The position numbers and the translations under genes are program-made. A DNA stretch of 64,000 nt from Marinobacter sp. AC-23 (lineage in GTDB: Bacteria > Pseudomonadota > Gammaproteobacteria > Pseudomonadales > Oleiphilaceae). The DNA lies in NCBI RefSeq assembly GCF_001858325.1, contig NZ_MBPP01000001.1, positions 350,610 through 414,609 on the forward strand, written 5' to 3'. Of this stretch, positions 10,228-20,551 are shown in pieces (within the stretch, counting starts at the first letter, position 1; each line of letters opens with the position of its first letter). Under the pieces are notes generated by a model. That model was not told the origin of the DNA and made no database searches. It saw only the letters and a list, made by a program, of their open reading frames with translations.

Positions 10228-11795
10228 CTACAGCCTGGGCAGCGTTGTGCCTTCCGGCACTCGAATCTCAAAGCCAGATTTCACGCTAACCGTTTCGCCT
10301 GCCGGTACTTTGCGATCCCAGGCCAAAACGCCCTTTTTATCATCTACATCTCGCTCAACCGGCTCACTGACGTCCAGCGGTTTAACCTTCAGAACATCTT
10401 CTTGAGACACAGGAAGCCGGTCAAAGATTCGAATCTGCACGGCTTTTGCGTGATGGTTGGTAATCTCAAACCGGTTTTGGCGGCGCTGAACGTTTTCGCT
10501 GTTCCAAATACCTTCCTCTCCCGTTCGCTCAAGCTCATTCACAACGGCTACACGAATGCCTTCATCCACGCCGAAACCGAGAGCTATCTCTTCGCCATTA
10601 ACCAGGTCATTCAGCTGGCTTTCACCAACACTCTGACCATCCCTGTATAGCGTAACCCGGCCTGCCGGTACGGGCGCATCTGCATTGAAGGTACCAGTTG
10701 CATGCAGATACCCGGTGGTGTCCGCTACGGGAGTTGTCCAGGTGGCGACTTCAACGGGAATCTGATGCTGAGCAACCGTTAGCCGTTGGCCTGACGATCC
10801 CGAGGGAATCACAACCGGTTCTGACAACCGATAGCTCTGAGTGAAGCTGCTTTGACGCTCAACAACGGCTACGGGGCGCTTGGCTGATTTAAATGATTGT
10901 GCCTCCATCTCGGCCATGCCCATATCCTCGCTTGCCCGATACGCCTGAGGCTGCTCAGGCTCACAACCCAGGGATAAATCTCAGGCATTGCGGTACCACG
11001 CCGAACATTCGCGGTTGCCAGGCGCAGGTCCACGCCTTCCCAATCTGTACCGGTAGACTGTTGCACGACAGCCAGGTGCTCCAACGTCATCTCAGCGCCA
11101 GGCTTACCTTCCAGCTCTGTTTTTAAGCGGGCACTGTACTCACTCCGCCAGCTCGCTTCGTTGGTCTGGAAACGGAGTTTTACGCCAAGCTCGCCGCTCT
11201 CAGGCGTTCGGTATCGCACCACCACCGTTTTGGTGGCCCGGGCACCTTGCTTTACCTGGGACAGCCCCCGGATTAAGCGATCTCGCAACGCAACGTCACC
11301 CGCCATGTTCTCGCGAATAACCCGCATTTCCGCCAGCGCAGTTTGGGTGGTTTCCTTCAGCGTGGCAGCCATATCAGTCAATTCTGAAGCCGACAGCTCG
11401 TGGGTGGATTCTGCAGCCTTACTCATCAAGGTAACCTGCTGCCCCCAAGCCCGAATCGCGTCCTCCTGCTCTTGGATTCGGGATGTAACCACTGCCAGTT
11501 CATCGCGAATTCGCCGGGATTCTCCAGCCACAAACTCAGCCTGTTCCACCCGGCTGATCTGAACCTGCTGGATCTGCGACCCAGCCGCACCCTTAAGCCC
11601 TACCTGAAGGCTTTGATCCTGCAAGCTTAACGGCAACCCCTTAATCTCCAATGTTCCTGAGCCGGAACTTACCTGCTCGCTTTCTTCCCACGTTAATTCC
11701 GCATGTGAGGGGTATAACGTGGCGGTTGTAATGTCTGCATGAGCCATCAGTGGCGTGGTCGCAATAGCAAACGCAAGCAGGCTGTACCTTGTCAT
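10228..11795 (-). CDS. DUF4139 / mucoidy-inhibitor-like exported protein (frameshifted)
   Basis: A signal peptide (MTRYSLLAFAIATTPLMAHA) is followed by a short beta region, a coiled-coil section (about 90-165, many Glu, Arg and Gln) and a large beta-rich C-terminal DUF4139 domain. The domain is recognisable from YRTPESGELGVKLRF, TLEHLAVVQQSTGTDWEGV and FEITNHHAKAVQIRIFDRLP. One missing base near 10972 splits the raw frame; repaired length is 522 residues. The family is exported and its function is not established. It is transcribed away from the M28 peptidase, with 282 bases between them in which I see no clear operator. Confidence 0.72.
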
Positions 11796-12077
11796 CAGAA
11801 GCTTCCTTCAGGGGCGCGGCTGTTTTGATGTAAACAATTACTTTGCTTATTAACGTACAGGATAAACATCCATTTAACAGCGACATGTCCATGAAAAACC
11901 GGTGTTTTTTGTAATATTTTTGATCTGGCAGGACAAAATATTCCGAACTAGGCTTACGTTTGGCATCGAAGGAAGCAGTGATGCCCGGGGCCTGATTACA
12001 ACACAATCAAGCGCCCTCTGCTGACAGTCCGCCCCCTGCGGGCCTAACAAAAAAACTCCCAGGATTGGAGAACTCAA

Positions 12078-13699
12078 ATGAACATCAGCACGGTAAGTCG
12101 CACTTTGGCGATAGGATCTTTTTTATTCGCCACAACCGCCCTGGCCAGCTCAGGCAACAGATCCACCGCTGACCTATATAATGCCTTCTGGAGCCCCGGT
12201 CACCTAAGCCCTTTCGAGTGCCGATTCGGCATTCTCAATAGCACCCCGCTCGGCTTGCCTCGTTGTATGCAAGCCAGCAACATTCAGTATCATCTGGATA
12301 TGCTCTATGGCATTGCTCAAGCCAACGATGGCAACCGAGCCGCTGGATTATCCGGTTACCAAGCGTCGGTTGATTATATCAAGACCACGCTTGAGGGCGC
12401 AGGGTACGACGTTACCATCCAGCCCTTCCCGTTCAACGCATTCTACCCAGCCGGTGATGGCGTACTGCAAGTTACCGCCCCCACTCCGACGGATTACGTA
12501 TGGGAAGAAGATTTCACCTACCTCTCTCAAACAGAGCCGGGTGATGTATCGGGCACTGCAGTACCCGTCGATGTGGAACTCGGCCCCGACAACATGTCGA
12601 CCAGCGGCTGTGAAGCAGACGACTTTACCGACTTCCCGGCAGGCTCCATTGCCGTTATTCAGCGTGGTACCTGCGCCTTTGGGCAAAAGGCAACCAATGC
12701 CGCCAATGCTGGCGCCCTGGGCGTGGTTATTTTTAACCAGGGCAACACCGACGACCGTAAAGGCTTGCTCAATGCCACTTTGGGTGACGATTACGCCGGA
12801 GGCATTCCGGTTTTAGCGACAACTTACGATATAGGCGCAAGCTGGATAGACCAACCAGACCTGCAGTTACGGGTTGTCGCTAACGTGGTAAGAGAGCAAA
12901 CAGAGACCTTCAACGTAATAACCCAAACCAGCCGCGGCAAGGGCAATAACGTCGTAATGACCGGTGCGCACCTTGACTCGGTGTTTGAAGGCGCCGGTAT
13001 AAACGACAACGGGTCTGGCAGCGCTGCCTTGCTTGAACTGGCTTTGCAAATGAAGCGAGCACACCCGCGCAATCAAGTCCGCTTTGCCTGGTGGGGTGCC
13101 GAAGAAGCTGGCCTCGTGGGCTCAACCTTCTATGTAAACAGCCTTTCTCAGGAAGAGCAGGACAAAATCAAGGTGTACCTGAACTACGACATGATTGGCT
13201 CGCCTAACTTTGGCAACTTTATCTACGATGGTGATGGCTCTGACTTTGACCTTGCTGGCCCTCCCGGCTCGGCAGCCACTGAGGCGCTTTTTGAGAAATA
13301 CTTCAACCTGCGAGGCATAGCATCTGAGGTACTGAGATAAGTTTCCGCTCTGATTACGCTCAGTTCTTTGAAGTCGGCATCGCTTTTGGCGGGTTGTTTA
13401 CTGGCGCAGAGGGAATAAAAACAGAAGAACAGGCTGCCAAATTCGGTGGCGAAGCAGGCATTGCATACGATCCGTGCTATCACGCGGCGTGTGACGACAT
13501 CACCAACATTGACGAACTCGCACTGGAGATCCACGGCGATGCCGCAGCGTTTGTTACCAGCTGGCTATCACTCTCAACCAGAGTGATCGACCAAGAAATT
13601 GCGGCGGCGGAGGATGCACAACCTGCAGCCGGCGCACGCTCGCTACAAGCTGAGCAAAAGCACGACATTACCCATTGGGGTGATAAGTGGATCAAGTAG
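12078..13699 (+). CDS. Secreted M28-family aminopeptidase with PA domain (frameshifted)
   Basis: A signal peptide (about residues 1-24, ending TALASS) precedes a zinc peptidase with an inserted protease-associated domain (about 140-275; FPAGSIAVIQRGTCAFGQKA). The M28 zinc ligands are all visible: GAHLDSV (His and Asp), NDNGSGSA (bridging Asp), WWGAEEAGLVGS (Glu-Glu), NYDMIGSPN (Asp) and CYHAACDD (His, in the second segment). One missing base near 13333 splits it. The repaired 540 residues match the Pseudomonas aeruginosa PaAP aminopeptidase, a type II secretion substrate. It probably trims peptides outside the cell. RBS GGAGAA lies about eight bases before the ATG. Confidence 0.85.
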
Positions 13700-13724
13700 T
13701 CAGTCTATAGGAAGTCCGCAAAAG

Positions 13725-13750
13725 AAGGGCCGCTCGCAGGAGTGGCCCTT
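13725..13750. terminator. Rho-independent terminator between convergent genes
   Basis: An 11-bp stem (AAGGGCCGCTC paired with GAGTGGCCCTT, one G-U pair) with a four-base loop GCAG lies 25 bases after the peptidase stop and is followed by TCTCT. On the other strand it is preceded by an A-rich run, so it may also serve the convergent EEP gene. Confidence 0.75.
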
Positions 13751-13774
13751 TCTCTGAATGCGTTATCTATCCCG

Positions 13775-14848
13775 CTAGGGCACATTCTTCTTGTCAGCCT
13801 TCTCGCTCTGGGCAATTTCCTGCGCCAAGTTACGATCATCGTCATCCGGTCGCAGCGGCTCCTGGTCTTGTCCCCGCACCGGTGTAAGCACTACACGAGT
13901 CAGAAGCGGGAAATGATCCGAGCCAATAGATGGAAGCCGGGTGATGGAATCAAGCGTGAAATGGTGGCTGTGGAACAGGTGGTCAAGAGGCCATCTTAAA
14001 ATCCGATAATCCGCGTGAAACGTGCTGTAGAATCCGCGCCCTACCCTTGGGTCTAGTAGGCCGCTGACTTTTCGAAACAGCCGAGTCGTCTCCGACCAGG
14101 CCACATCATTCAAATCGCCTGTCACGATCACGGGTTCATCATTGTCAGCAACACGACGCCCAACAATCACAAGCTCTGCATCCCGCTCCGTCGACTCGTC
14201 GTTCTCCGTCGGGCTGGGCGGTGCAGGGTGCACAAAGCGAACTCGTATTTTCTCACCAGAGCGCAGCTCGACGAAGGCGTGCATGGACGGAACGCCTTTC
14301 TCGATCAGAAAACATACCTCAGGCTCATGCAGCGGCAACCTGGAGAACACGTGCATACCGTACAGATTATCCAGTGGGCACTTGATGCTATAAGGCATTG
14401 TTCCTTCCAGCACCGCCAGTTGGTCCTCCCACCATTTATCCGACTCCAACGTAACCAGAATATCGGGCTCGTGTTCGTCGACCAGAGCCAACAATGCCTC
14501 GGCGTTCCGGTTATGGGTGAGTACGTTGGACGTCAGTATGGCCAGTGTGCGTTCGGGGTCGGGTGTCGGCGCATCTTTCACTTCCTTGGGCCAGATCGGG
14601 GTATACGGCAAAACCCACCAGAGCTGTGCTGCTAGCGACCCTGCAGCTACAAGGAGCAGCACCCAGCTAAGTGGTCGCCCCAAATCCAAAAACATCAACT
14701 GGGCAATCACTAAAAGCGCAGCCAAAACAGCCAACTGCAGGCGCGGAAAATCAAAGCTCCGAACGCTCCAGTGGGGGTGACGCCAAAGGGGCAACAGAGT
14801 CGCTACCGCGATAACAATCGTACAAATAAGTAAAATAAGTAACATCAT
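13775..14848 (-). CDS. Membrane-anchored endonuclease/exonuclease/phosphatase (EEP) family protein
   Basis: Three predicted transmembrane helices in the first 100 residues (MMLLILLICTIVIAVATLLP; LAVLAALLVIAQLMFL; SWVLLLVAAGSLAAQLWWV) precede a soluble EEP domain. Catalytic features are SNVLTHN (Asn), TLESDKWW (metal-binding Glu), VTGDLNDVAWS (Asp-Asn) and IGSDHFPLL (terminal Asp-His). These are the DNase I-like residues. The active site probably faces the periplasm. The substrate is unknown: nucleic acid, phosphoester or lipid headgroup are all possible. The start at 14848 is chosen because the upstream in-frame extension to 14935 is not membrane- or domain-like; no strong RBS decides it. Confidence 0.75.
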   Translation of the reverse strand: MMLLILLICTIVIAVATLLPLWRHPHWSVRSFDFPRLQLAVLAALLVIAQLMFLDLGRPLSWVLLLVAAGSLAAQLWWVLPYTPIWPKEVKDAPTPDPERTLAILTSNVLTHNRNAEALLALVDEHEPDILVTLESDKWWEDQLAVLEGTMPYSIKCPLDNLYGMHVFSRLPLHEPEVCFLIEKGVPSMHAFVELRSGEKIRVRFVHPAPPSPTENDESTERDAELVIVGRRVADNDEPVIVTGDLNDVAWSETTRLFRKVSGLLDPRVGRGFYSTFHADYRILRWPLDHLFHSHHFTLDSITRLPSIGSDHFPLLTRVVLTPVRGQDQEPLRPDDDDRNLAQEIAQSEKADKKNVP

Positions 14849-14980
14849 GATTTTATTGTACAGCAAGGTCAAAGTGACGCGATTATTATCTGAATTCGGG
14901 GTTGATCGCGCTTCAAAGTAGCAAAGCACGAACAAATACAGGATACTTTAAAGGGTTTCACAAATGACCAAGGAGATATC

Positions 14981-15295
14981 ATGACTAATCAAAGTCGTCG
15001 TAAATTCATGCGTCAGAGCCTACTCGGCATCGCTGCTCTACCTTTAGGAGCAAGCATTCTCTCTCAGCGTGTTTTCGCCCAGGAACTTACGCCACTTGAC
15101 CCATCAGTCGCTCAGGCCAAGGCTCTGAACTACGTTAAAAAAGCCGAAGACGCCAGCGACCATCCTGCGTACGAAGCGGGGGAACAATGCTCAAACTGCA
15201 GATTCTTCCAGGAAGCCAACAACGGTTGCCAGCTGTTCCCTCAGAATAGCGTGGAACCCGAAGGATGGTGCCAGTCCTGGGTTGCGAAAGCATAA
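14981..15295 (+). CDS. High-potential iron-sulfur protein (HiPIP)
   Basis: A 104-residue precursor with a twin-arginine signal (SRRKFMRQSLLGIAALPLGA, cleavage near VFA-QE) is followed by a HiPIP domain. Four Cys in the family spacing (EQCSNCRFF, NNGCQLF, EGWCQSW) would hold one 4Fe-4S cluster. Tat export fits cofactor loading in the cytoplasm. HiPIPs carry electrons in the periplasm, typically to a terminal oxidase or reductase. No obvious partner sits beside it. It is monocistronic: AAGGAGATATC gives a strong RBS and a terminator follows. Confidence 0.92.
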   Translation: MTNQSRRKFMRQSLLGIAALPLGASILSQRVFAQELTPLDPSVAQAKALNYVKKAEDASDHPAYEAGEQCSNCRFFQEANNGCQLFPQNSVEPEGWCQSWVAKA

Positions 15296-15324
15296 TTACA
15301 GCCGATTTATAAAAGTCCTTAAAT

Positions 15325-15362
15325 AAGCCTGGGCGGCTTCACTCACTTCGCCGCCCAGGCTT
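15325..15362. terminator. Strong bidirectional terminator after HiPIP
   Basis: A perfect 13-bp stem (AAGCCTGGGCGGC and its complement) has a 12-base loop, with A-rich sequence before it and a T-run after. It lies 30 bases after the HiPIP stop and faces the end of the convergent RND gene, so it can stop transcription from both sides. Confidence 0.85.
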
Positions 15363-15465
15363 TCTGTAACCACTGCCGTGCGTCTCTTGCTGTCCCGCAG
15401 CGTCGTTTATATCGTCATCCATTCGACGGAGTTCAGCACCTTCTGGCACAAATAACCCTCCTTTT

Positions 15466-18400
15466 TCACGGCCTCACCTCCGGGCTCCTTATTCTGAACA
15501 GCACGGAATACAATAGCGGGATTACTACCAATGTCAGTGCTGTCGCAAACAGCAGTCCGAACATAATGGTTACGGCCATACTCTTGAAGAATGGATCCAT
15601 TAACAATGGAGCCACCCCAAGTATGGTGGTCAGGGCACCCAGCACAACAGGCCTTGCCCGGCTGATAGAAGCATCAACAACGGCATCGAAAGGGGCAATA
15701 CCCGCCCGAATATCGTTGTCTGCCTGATCCACCAGAACAATCGCATTTTTGACCATCATCCCGATCAGGCTCAGGAAGCCCAAAATCGCCATAAACTCAA
15801 ACGCGGCCTGAAAGGACGCCAATCCGATAACAACGCCCACCACCGCAAACGGAACCGTCAACCAGATCACCAGTGGCTGCCGGATAGCATTGAACATGAA
15901 TACGACCACCAGAATCATCGCCGCGAATCCGTAAGGCGCAGAAACCGCCAAGCCGGCATTGGCATCCTTAGAGGCTTTATATTGGCCGTACCAGGTAAGC
16001 TCATAACCCGGCGGAAGCTCAATGGACTCGATTTTGGCTCGTATTGAGTTGAAGGCATCGTCGGTGAGAATTCCAGGCGCAGGATCTGATTGCACCATGA
16101 TGGTCGGCTGCCTATCCATGCGGCGAATCATTGCGTCATCCCACACCACACCGACCGACTCGGCAAGCTCACTTACGGGTACAGATTCATCCAGTTTCTG
16201 GCTGTACACCTTGATGCTTCCAATAACCTGCTGGCGGCTGCGCTCGTCAAGCGGCGCACGCACCACCATTGGGATAAGGTCGTCACCTTCACGGTACTGA
16301 CCCACGGTGCGGCCACTCAAGGTTTGCGCTATGGCTTGGTTAACTTCAACACTTGTCAGCCCAAGCTTTTGCAGCAGAGCGTGGTTGTAGGTGGGCACCA
16401 CAAAGGGTACCTGCTGACGCCAGTCATCCTGTACTGCTATCAGGCTTTTGTCTTCTGTCATCATGGCTTTGGCGCGTTCGGAAAGCTGGCGCAGCACTGC
16501 AGAATCTGGCCCGCTAAACCCAGCTTCAATCTTCTTTCCGCCCCCTCGGCCCAACATAAACTTCCAGGCTTGATGGACGCTTCCGGATGCCTGGCCGTTA
16601 ACTCGCCCTGCAACTCGGTGATCAACGTGGAAATCTGGCTCTCATCTGCAACGTCGACCAACAGTTGTCCATAGGATGGGTTGCGGGGCTCTGGTGCGTA
16701 CGTGAGCATAAAGCGCAACCCACCGCCGCCAATAAACGACGTAACATCTGTAATGCCATCGTGGGCCTTTACATCTTCAGCAATCTCATTCAACACCTTA
16801 GCTGTGTATGAAATGTCCGAGCCTTGGGGCAAATAAGCATCTACCACGAACTGCGCCCGTTGCGAATCTGGCATAAACCCCGGTGGCACCAAACTGGTGC
16901 CGGCGATGCCCGCAGCAAACAGGGCAATCAACACAACCCCAGTGGTTTTGCGGTACTTAAGCACTTGGTACAGCAAGCCGCGATAGGTGCGCAGAACCGC
17001 GCCTTCAGTTTCAGGCCCACTGGTCTGTTTTACCTTAAGGAACTGATAACACAGCATGGGGATAACCGTAACGGAAAAAACCCAACTGAGCGCCATGGAA
17101 TAGAGAATGACCCAAAACAACGAGCCGGCGTATTCGCCATATCACTGGGTGACAGGCCAATCGCGCTGAACGCAAGAATGCCAACAAGTGTGCCACCCAA
17201 CAGTGGCCACTTTGTTGACTGAACCACATCCAGAACCGACTGATAGCGATCCTCACCATTTTTGAACTTCACCAGCACCGCATCGGTGACCACAATGGCA
17301 TTATCCACCAGCATGCCTAGTGCAATAATCAACGCACCCAGAGACACACGCTGCATGGCTATGTTGTCTATCAACATAATAATTAATGTGCCAGCAACGG
17401 TGAGCAACAGTACAAAACCGATAATGACGCCCGACCGCAGGCCGATAAACGCCAGCAGTACGATGAACACAATCACAACCGCTGCGGCCAGATTGCCGAT
17501 AAAGTTCGCCACGGAAGCCCGCACGGAATCCGACTGTATGGAAACTGCATTTAGAGAAACCCCGACCGGGCGCTGATCATCCAGCTCGGCCAGGCGGGCC
17601 TTAACGGCGTCCCCCATTTCAACCACGTTGCCGCCGGATATGTTGGAGATACCAAGGCCAATAGCCCGCTCGCCGTTGTACTCCATCAGAAACGGCGCCG
17701 GTTCCTGGTAGCCTCGCTTCACGCTGGCTACGTTTTCCAGCTTAACGGTCTGCCCATCGCCACCTATGCCCAGTGGCAGTGTTTTGAGCTGCTCAAAGCT
17801 CCCGACGGCGTTCTTTGGAATCACCGGAAGTCGCATGGAACCTGCCTGCACTTCACCCGCCACCGTGATGCTGTTCTGCTTCTGCAGCACCTGATACACC
17901 TGCTCTGCGGTAACGCCCAGGTTTTCCAGCCGTTCGCTGGAAATTTCGATGTAAATACGATCTTCTCGTTGGCCGATCAGTGCGGTTTTCGCCACGCCAT
18001 CCACCAGCGCAAGCTCTTTGCTCAAAAAGTCGGCGTAGTTGTGCAGCTGTTTGTTGCTGTATCCGGGGGCGGTAATGGCGTAAAACAACGCATATACATC
18101 CGAAAAATCATCGTTCACAAACGAAGGGCCCGCGCCACTAGGTAACGACCGTTGAGCATCGTTTACCTTGCGACGTAACTTATCCCAAACTTGCTCCAGC
18201 TCGGCTTTGGTTCGGGAAAATGCCAGATCAATCTCAACATTCACCTCCGAAATTCCCTGCTTGGAGACCGACTTAATCTCCTTTACTTCCTGCATGGATT
18301 GCACGGCAGCTTCGATCGGGTCGGTAACCTCGTCGGCCACATCCTGAGCGCTTGCGCCTTCATAAGATGTTGTAATCACTGCTTTGCGAATAGTGAACTC

Positions 18401-18514
18401 GGGGTCTTCAAAGCGCCCAAGATTGAGGTAACTCAAGTAGCCACCCAGCAGAGTCAAAAAAATGATCACCCACAAGCTGGTTCTTTTCTGAATGGCGTAT
18501 GCGGCAAGATTCAT
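15466..18514 (-). CDS. RND-family efflux transporter, inner-membrane pump (two frameshifts)
   Basis: An AcrB/MdtC-like proton-driven pump. It begins MNLAAYAIQKRTSLWVIIFL and has GRFEDPEFTIRKAVITTSYEGASAQDV, typical of the HAE1/CusA superfamily. The central proton relay is in LGMLVDNAIVVTDAVL and the C-terminal repeat in LIGMMVKNAIVLVDQADN. One missing base near 17132 and one near 16562 split it; the repaired protein has 1016 residues with twelve transmembrane helices expected. Its ATG overlaps the stop of the membrane-fusion gene (TAATG). The substrate is not evident. The operon is likely controlled by the divergent AcrR-type repressor at 20552. Confidence 0.88.
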
Positions 18515-19593
18515 TACTTTTGCCCCTTAGACTCAAGGGGCCGAACCCTCATACCTTCACTCAAAGCGCTTACGCCAGCGACAACCACCTTGTCGCCCAC
18601 TGCCAACCCTTCTTTAACAACCACTTGGTCATCAATCAATTCGCCCACACTCACCACGCGCTTTTCAACCGCGCCGTTATCCCCGACCAACCAAACAAAT
18701 TCGTCACCCGTATTGGTGGGCAAAACCGCCTGAATGGGCACCTGAATAACCGCGTCTTCAACCATTCCACCTTCAGCGGGGTAGATTCGGGCATTCATGC
18801 CGGGCAATACGTTTTGACCTTGAAGGTCCGTGATTTCAAGCACCACACGGTAGGTTTGAGACAGGGTATCTGGTTCCGAAGAGTAGCTTTTGTACACAAC
18901 CGGTAAGCGAATGCTGCCGTTATTCTCAACCAAGGCAAACCCTTCCCTTTGGCCAGTTGGCGAGAAAAACATCTTGCTTGGCACATCTACCACCACTTCA
19001 AGATTTTTGAGATCGTGAAGAACATAAATGGCCTGACCGGAATTCACGTTGCGAAAATTGTCCACCGTCTTTTGAGCAATTACGCCAGCAAAGGGCGCTC
19101 GAAGGGATGTGTTATCGAGATCCTGCCGGGCGTTAGACAGCTTGTTGTTGGCCAGATCCCGTTTGGTTTTGAGTTTCTCCAGGTCGGTTTTCGCAATGGC
19201 CTGGGTCGACTTGAAAATTTGAACACCACGCTGATAATCCGCTTGCGCCTTATCAAACTCGACTTTGGCAGAGTTGACCGCCCGGAGAAACTCGTCCTGT
19301 TCGAGTTTAGCCAGCAACTCACCTTTCTCGACTTTGTCACCCTCGTTCACCTCCATGGCCACCATTTTGCCAGGAACACGAAACGCCAACTCGGCCCTTT
19401 CTGCAGAACGGACAACACCATTAAAGCTGATGCTGGCCAAGGCGTTATCCCCGATGATTTGGATAACCGCAGGCCTTACAGGTGGGGCAGTTTCAGTTTC
19501 GGGTTCAGCTTGGTTATCGGAACAGCCGGCCAGAAGCAATGCGGCTATGATTGTTACAACGCTTGACGTACTCCGGGAAAACGAGCGGTTCAT
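18514..19593 (-). CDS. RND efflux membrane-fusion (periplasmic adaptor) lipoprotein
   Basis: A lipoprotein signal with lipobox LLLAGC (Cys24) anchors it in the inner membrane. The order is typical of the family: lipoyl/barrel-sandwich half motif (FRVPGKMVAMEVNEGDKVEKGELLAKL), alpha hairpin (about 95-165), second lipoyl half (LRAPFAGVIAQKTVDNF), then beta-barrel and membrane-proximal domains. It is 359 residues and intact. It connects the RND pump to an outer-membrane channel; no TolC-like gene is in the window. Its TAA overlaps the pump ATG by one base. Confidence 0.9.
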   Translation of the reverse strand: MNRSFSRSTSSVVTIIAALLLAGCSDNQAEPETETAPPVRPAVIQIIGDNALASISFNGVVRSAERAELAFRVPGKMVAMEVNEGDKVEKGELLAKLEQDEFLRAVNSAKVEFDKAQADYQRGVQIFKSTQAIAKTDLEKLKTKRDLANNKLSNARQDLDNTSLRAPFAGVIAQKTVDNFRNVNSGQAIYVLHDLKNLEVVVDVPSKMFFSPTGQREGFALVENNGSIRLPVVYKSYSSEPDTLSQTYRVVLEITDLQGQNVLPGMNARIYPAEGGMVEDAVIQVPIQAVLPTNTGDEFVWLVGDNGAVEKRVVSVGELIDDQVVVKEGLAVGDKVVVAGVSALSEGMRVRPLESKGQK

Positions 19594-19646
19594 TTTATCT
19601 GTTCCTTTAACTCTGATTAGCGCAATGAACGCTAGTCAGATGCCTT

Positions 19647-20441
19647 TTAAAATTGGTAGTTGATCGCGAGGCTACCATGCCACTGGTTGGCATCACCCAC
19701 ATCTTCAACAATGGAACTATCTGCAGCATCTCCGAACAACCGGCTATATTGGGCCACCGTCGACACACTAAACTTGCGAGTTACCAAGAAGGTCAGCCGG
19801 CCGTTCATACTGCCTTGAACGTACTCTCCTTCGGCGCGATAGGGCCTTAACCCGGAGCGCGCAGCATCCTCAATAGAAACATCAAACAGGGCTCGACTCC
19901 AGCGGTTGCTGGCCCAGGAAACCCCAGGGCCCGCGGCATAGAGCAGTCGATTTGTAATTTTTCCACAAAAACGCAAGTAACCGCGCACACGCACGCCATC
20001 AAGGTCCCCCGAAACCGGGGCAGCAATATCACCATTAATTTGCCATTGGCCGCTCGTCCAGCTGGCTATAGCGCCGGCCAACAAACTGCCGTGCACATCT
20101 TCAAACTGCGTGAGCGCACCGGAGTTCTCCCGCCCTCTGGCGTAAGACAATGCGGGCCCCAACTTCCAACGCTCGCTTTTCAAAAAGTCGTAACTGATGC
20201 CGGTAACCGGGTTGATAGATAATTGACCTTTACGAGCCTGTATCCAGGGTAGCCCCTCCGCTTTGTAGGTATCCGCGCCAAGATACTCGGGCGACCAGCC
20301 ACCACCAACACCAAGGCCGACAGACCATTCGCTGGGTTCTGTTTGCTGGCTATCTGTCGCTGCCAACACGGGGCCAGCCAACATTGCGGTAGCTGCAAAT
20401 ATGGAAATGTGAGCCGTCAAACAACATCGACTATTCATCAT
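19647..20441 (-). CDS. MipA/OmpV-family outer membrane protein
   Basis: A 264-residue exported protein with a signal peptide (cleavage near VLA-AT) and the MipA/OmpV beta-barrel pattern: WSVGLGVGGGWSPEYLGAD at the N-terminus, alternating aromatic strands, and a terminal Phe (INYQF) that marks outer-membrane beta-barrels. It is the first gene of the operon mipA-MFP-RND and lies directly downstream of the AcrR-like operator. MipA was described as a murein-hydrolase scaffold. Many homologues beside efflux or two-component genes have unproven roles. Here it may help the pump at the outer membrane. Confidence 0.82.
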   Translation of the reverse strand: MMNSRCCLTAHISIFAATAMLAGPVLAATDSQQTEPSEWSVGLGVGGGWSPEYLGADTYKAEGLPWIQARKGQLSINPVTGISYDFLKSERWKLGPALSYARGRENSGALTQFEDVHGSLLAGAIASWTSGQWQINGDIAAPVSGDLDGVRVRGYLRFCGKITNRLLYAAGPGVSWASNRWSRALFDVSIEDAARSGLRPYRAEGEYVQGSMNGRLTFLVTRKFSVSTVAQYSRLFGDAADSSIVEDVGDANQWHGSLAINYQF

Positions 20442-20481
20442 CTTAGTTCATCACTCCAGATCGCTATTCAGGTGGCGATCA

Positions 20482-20507
20482 CTATACATACATACTTGAA
20501 TGTATAG
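20482..20507. promoter_or_regulatory. AcrR-type operator between mipA operon and tetR gene
   Basis: An 8-bp perfect inverted repeat (CTATACAT and ATGTATAG, ten-base spacer) with internal ACATAC and GAATGTAT strongly resembles the Escherichia coli AcrR operator core (TACATACAT...ATGTATGTA). It lies 41 bases before the mipA start and 44 bases before the tetR ATG, ideally placed to shut off both promoters. The resemblance is from memory and by eye. Confidence 0.65.
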
Positions 20508-20551
20508 AAGTGGTAATATCGTGTTGATAACACCTATGGGAGATAAGCAAG

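Noticed and set aside
11924..11945. AAAAAC...GTTTTT near-palindrome, possible terminator
   Set aside because: No gene ends just before it on either strand, and the arms are low-complexity A and T runs.
15466..17120. Two additional truncated RND transporter genes
   Set aside because: They are the middle and C-terminal parts of the same pump that begins at 18514, in shifted frames.
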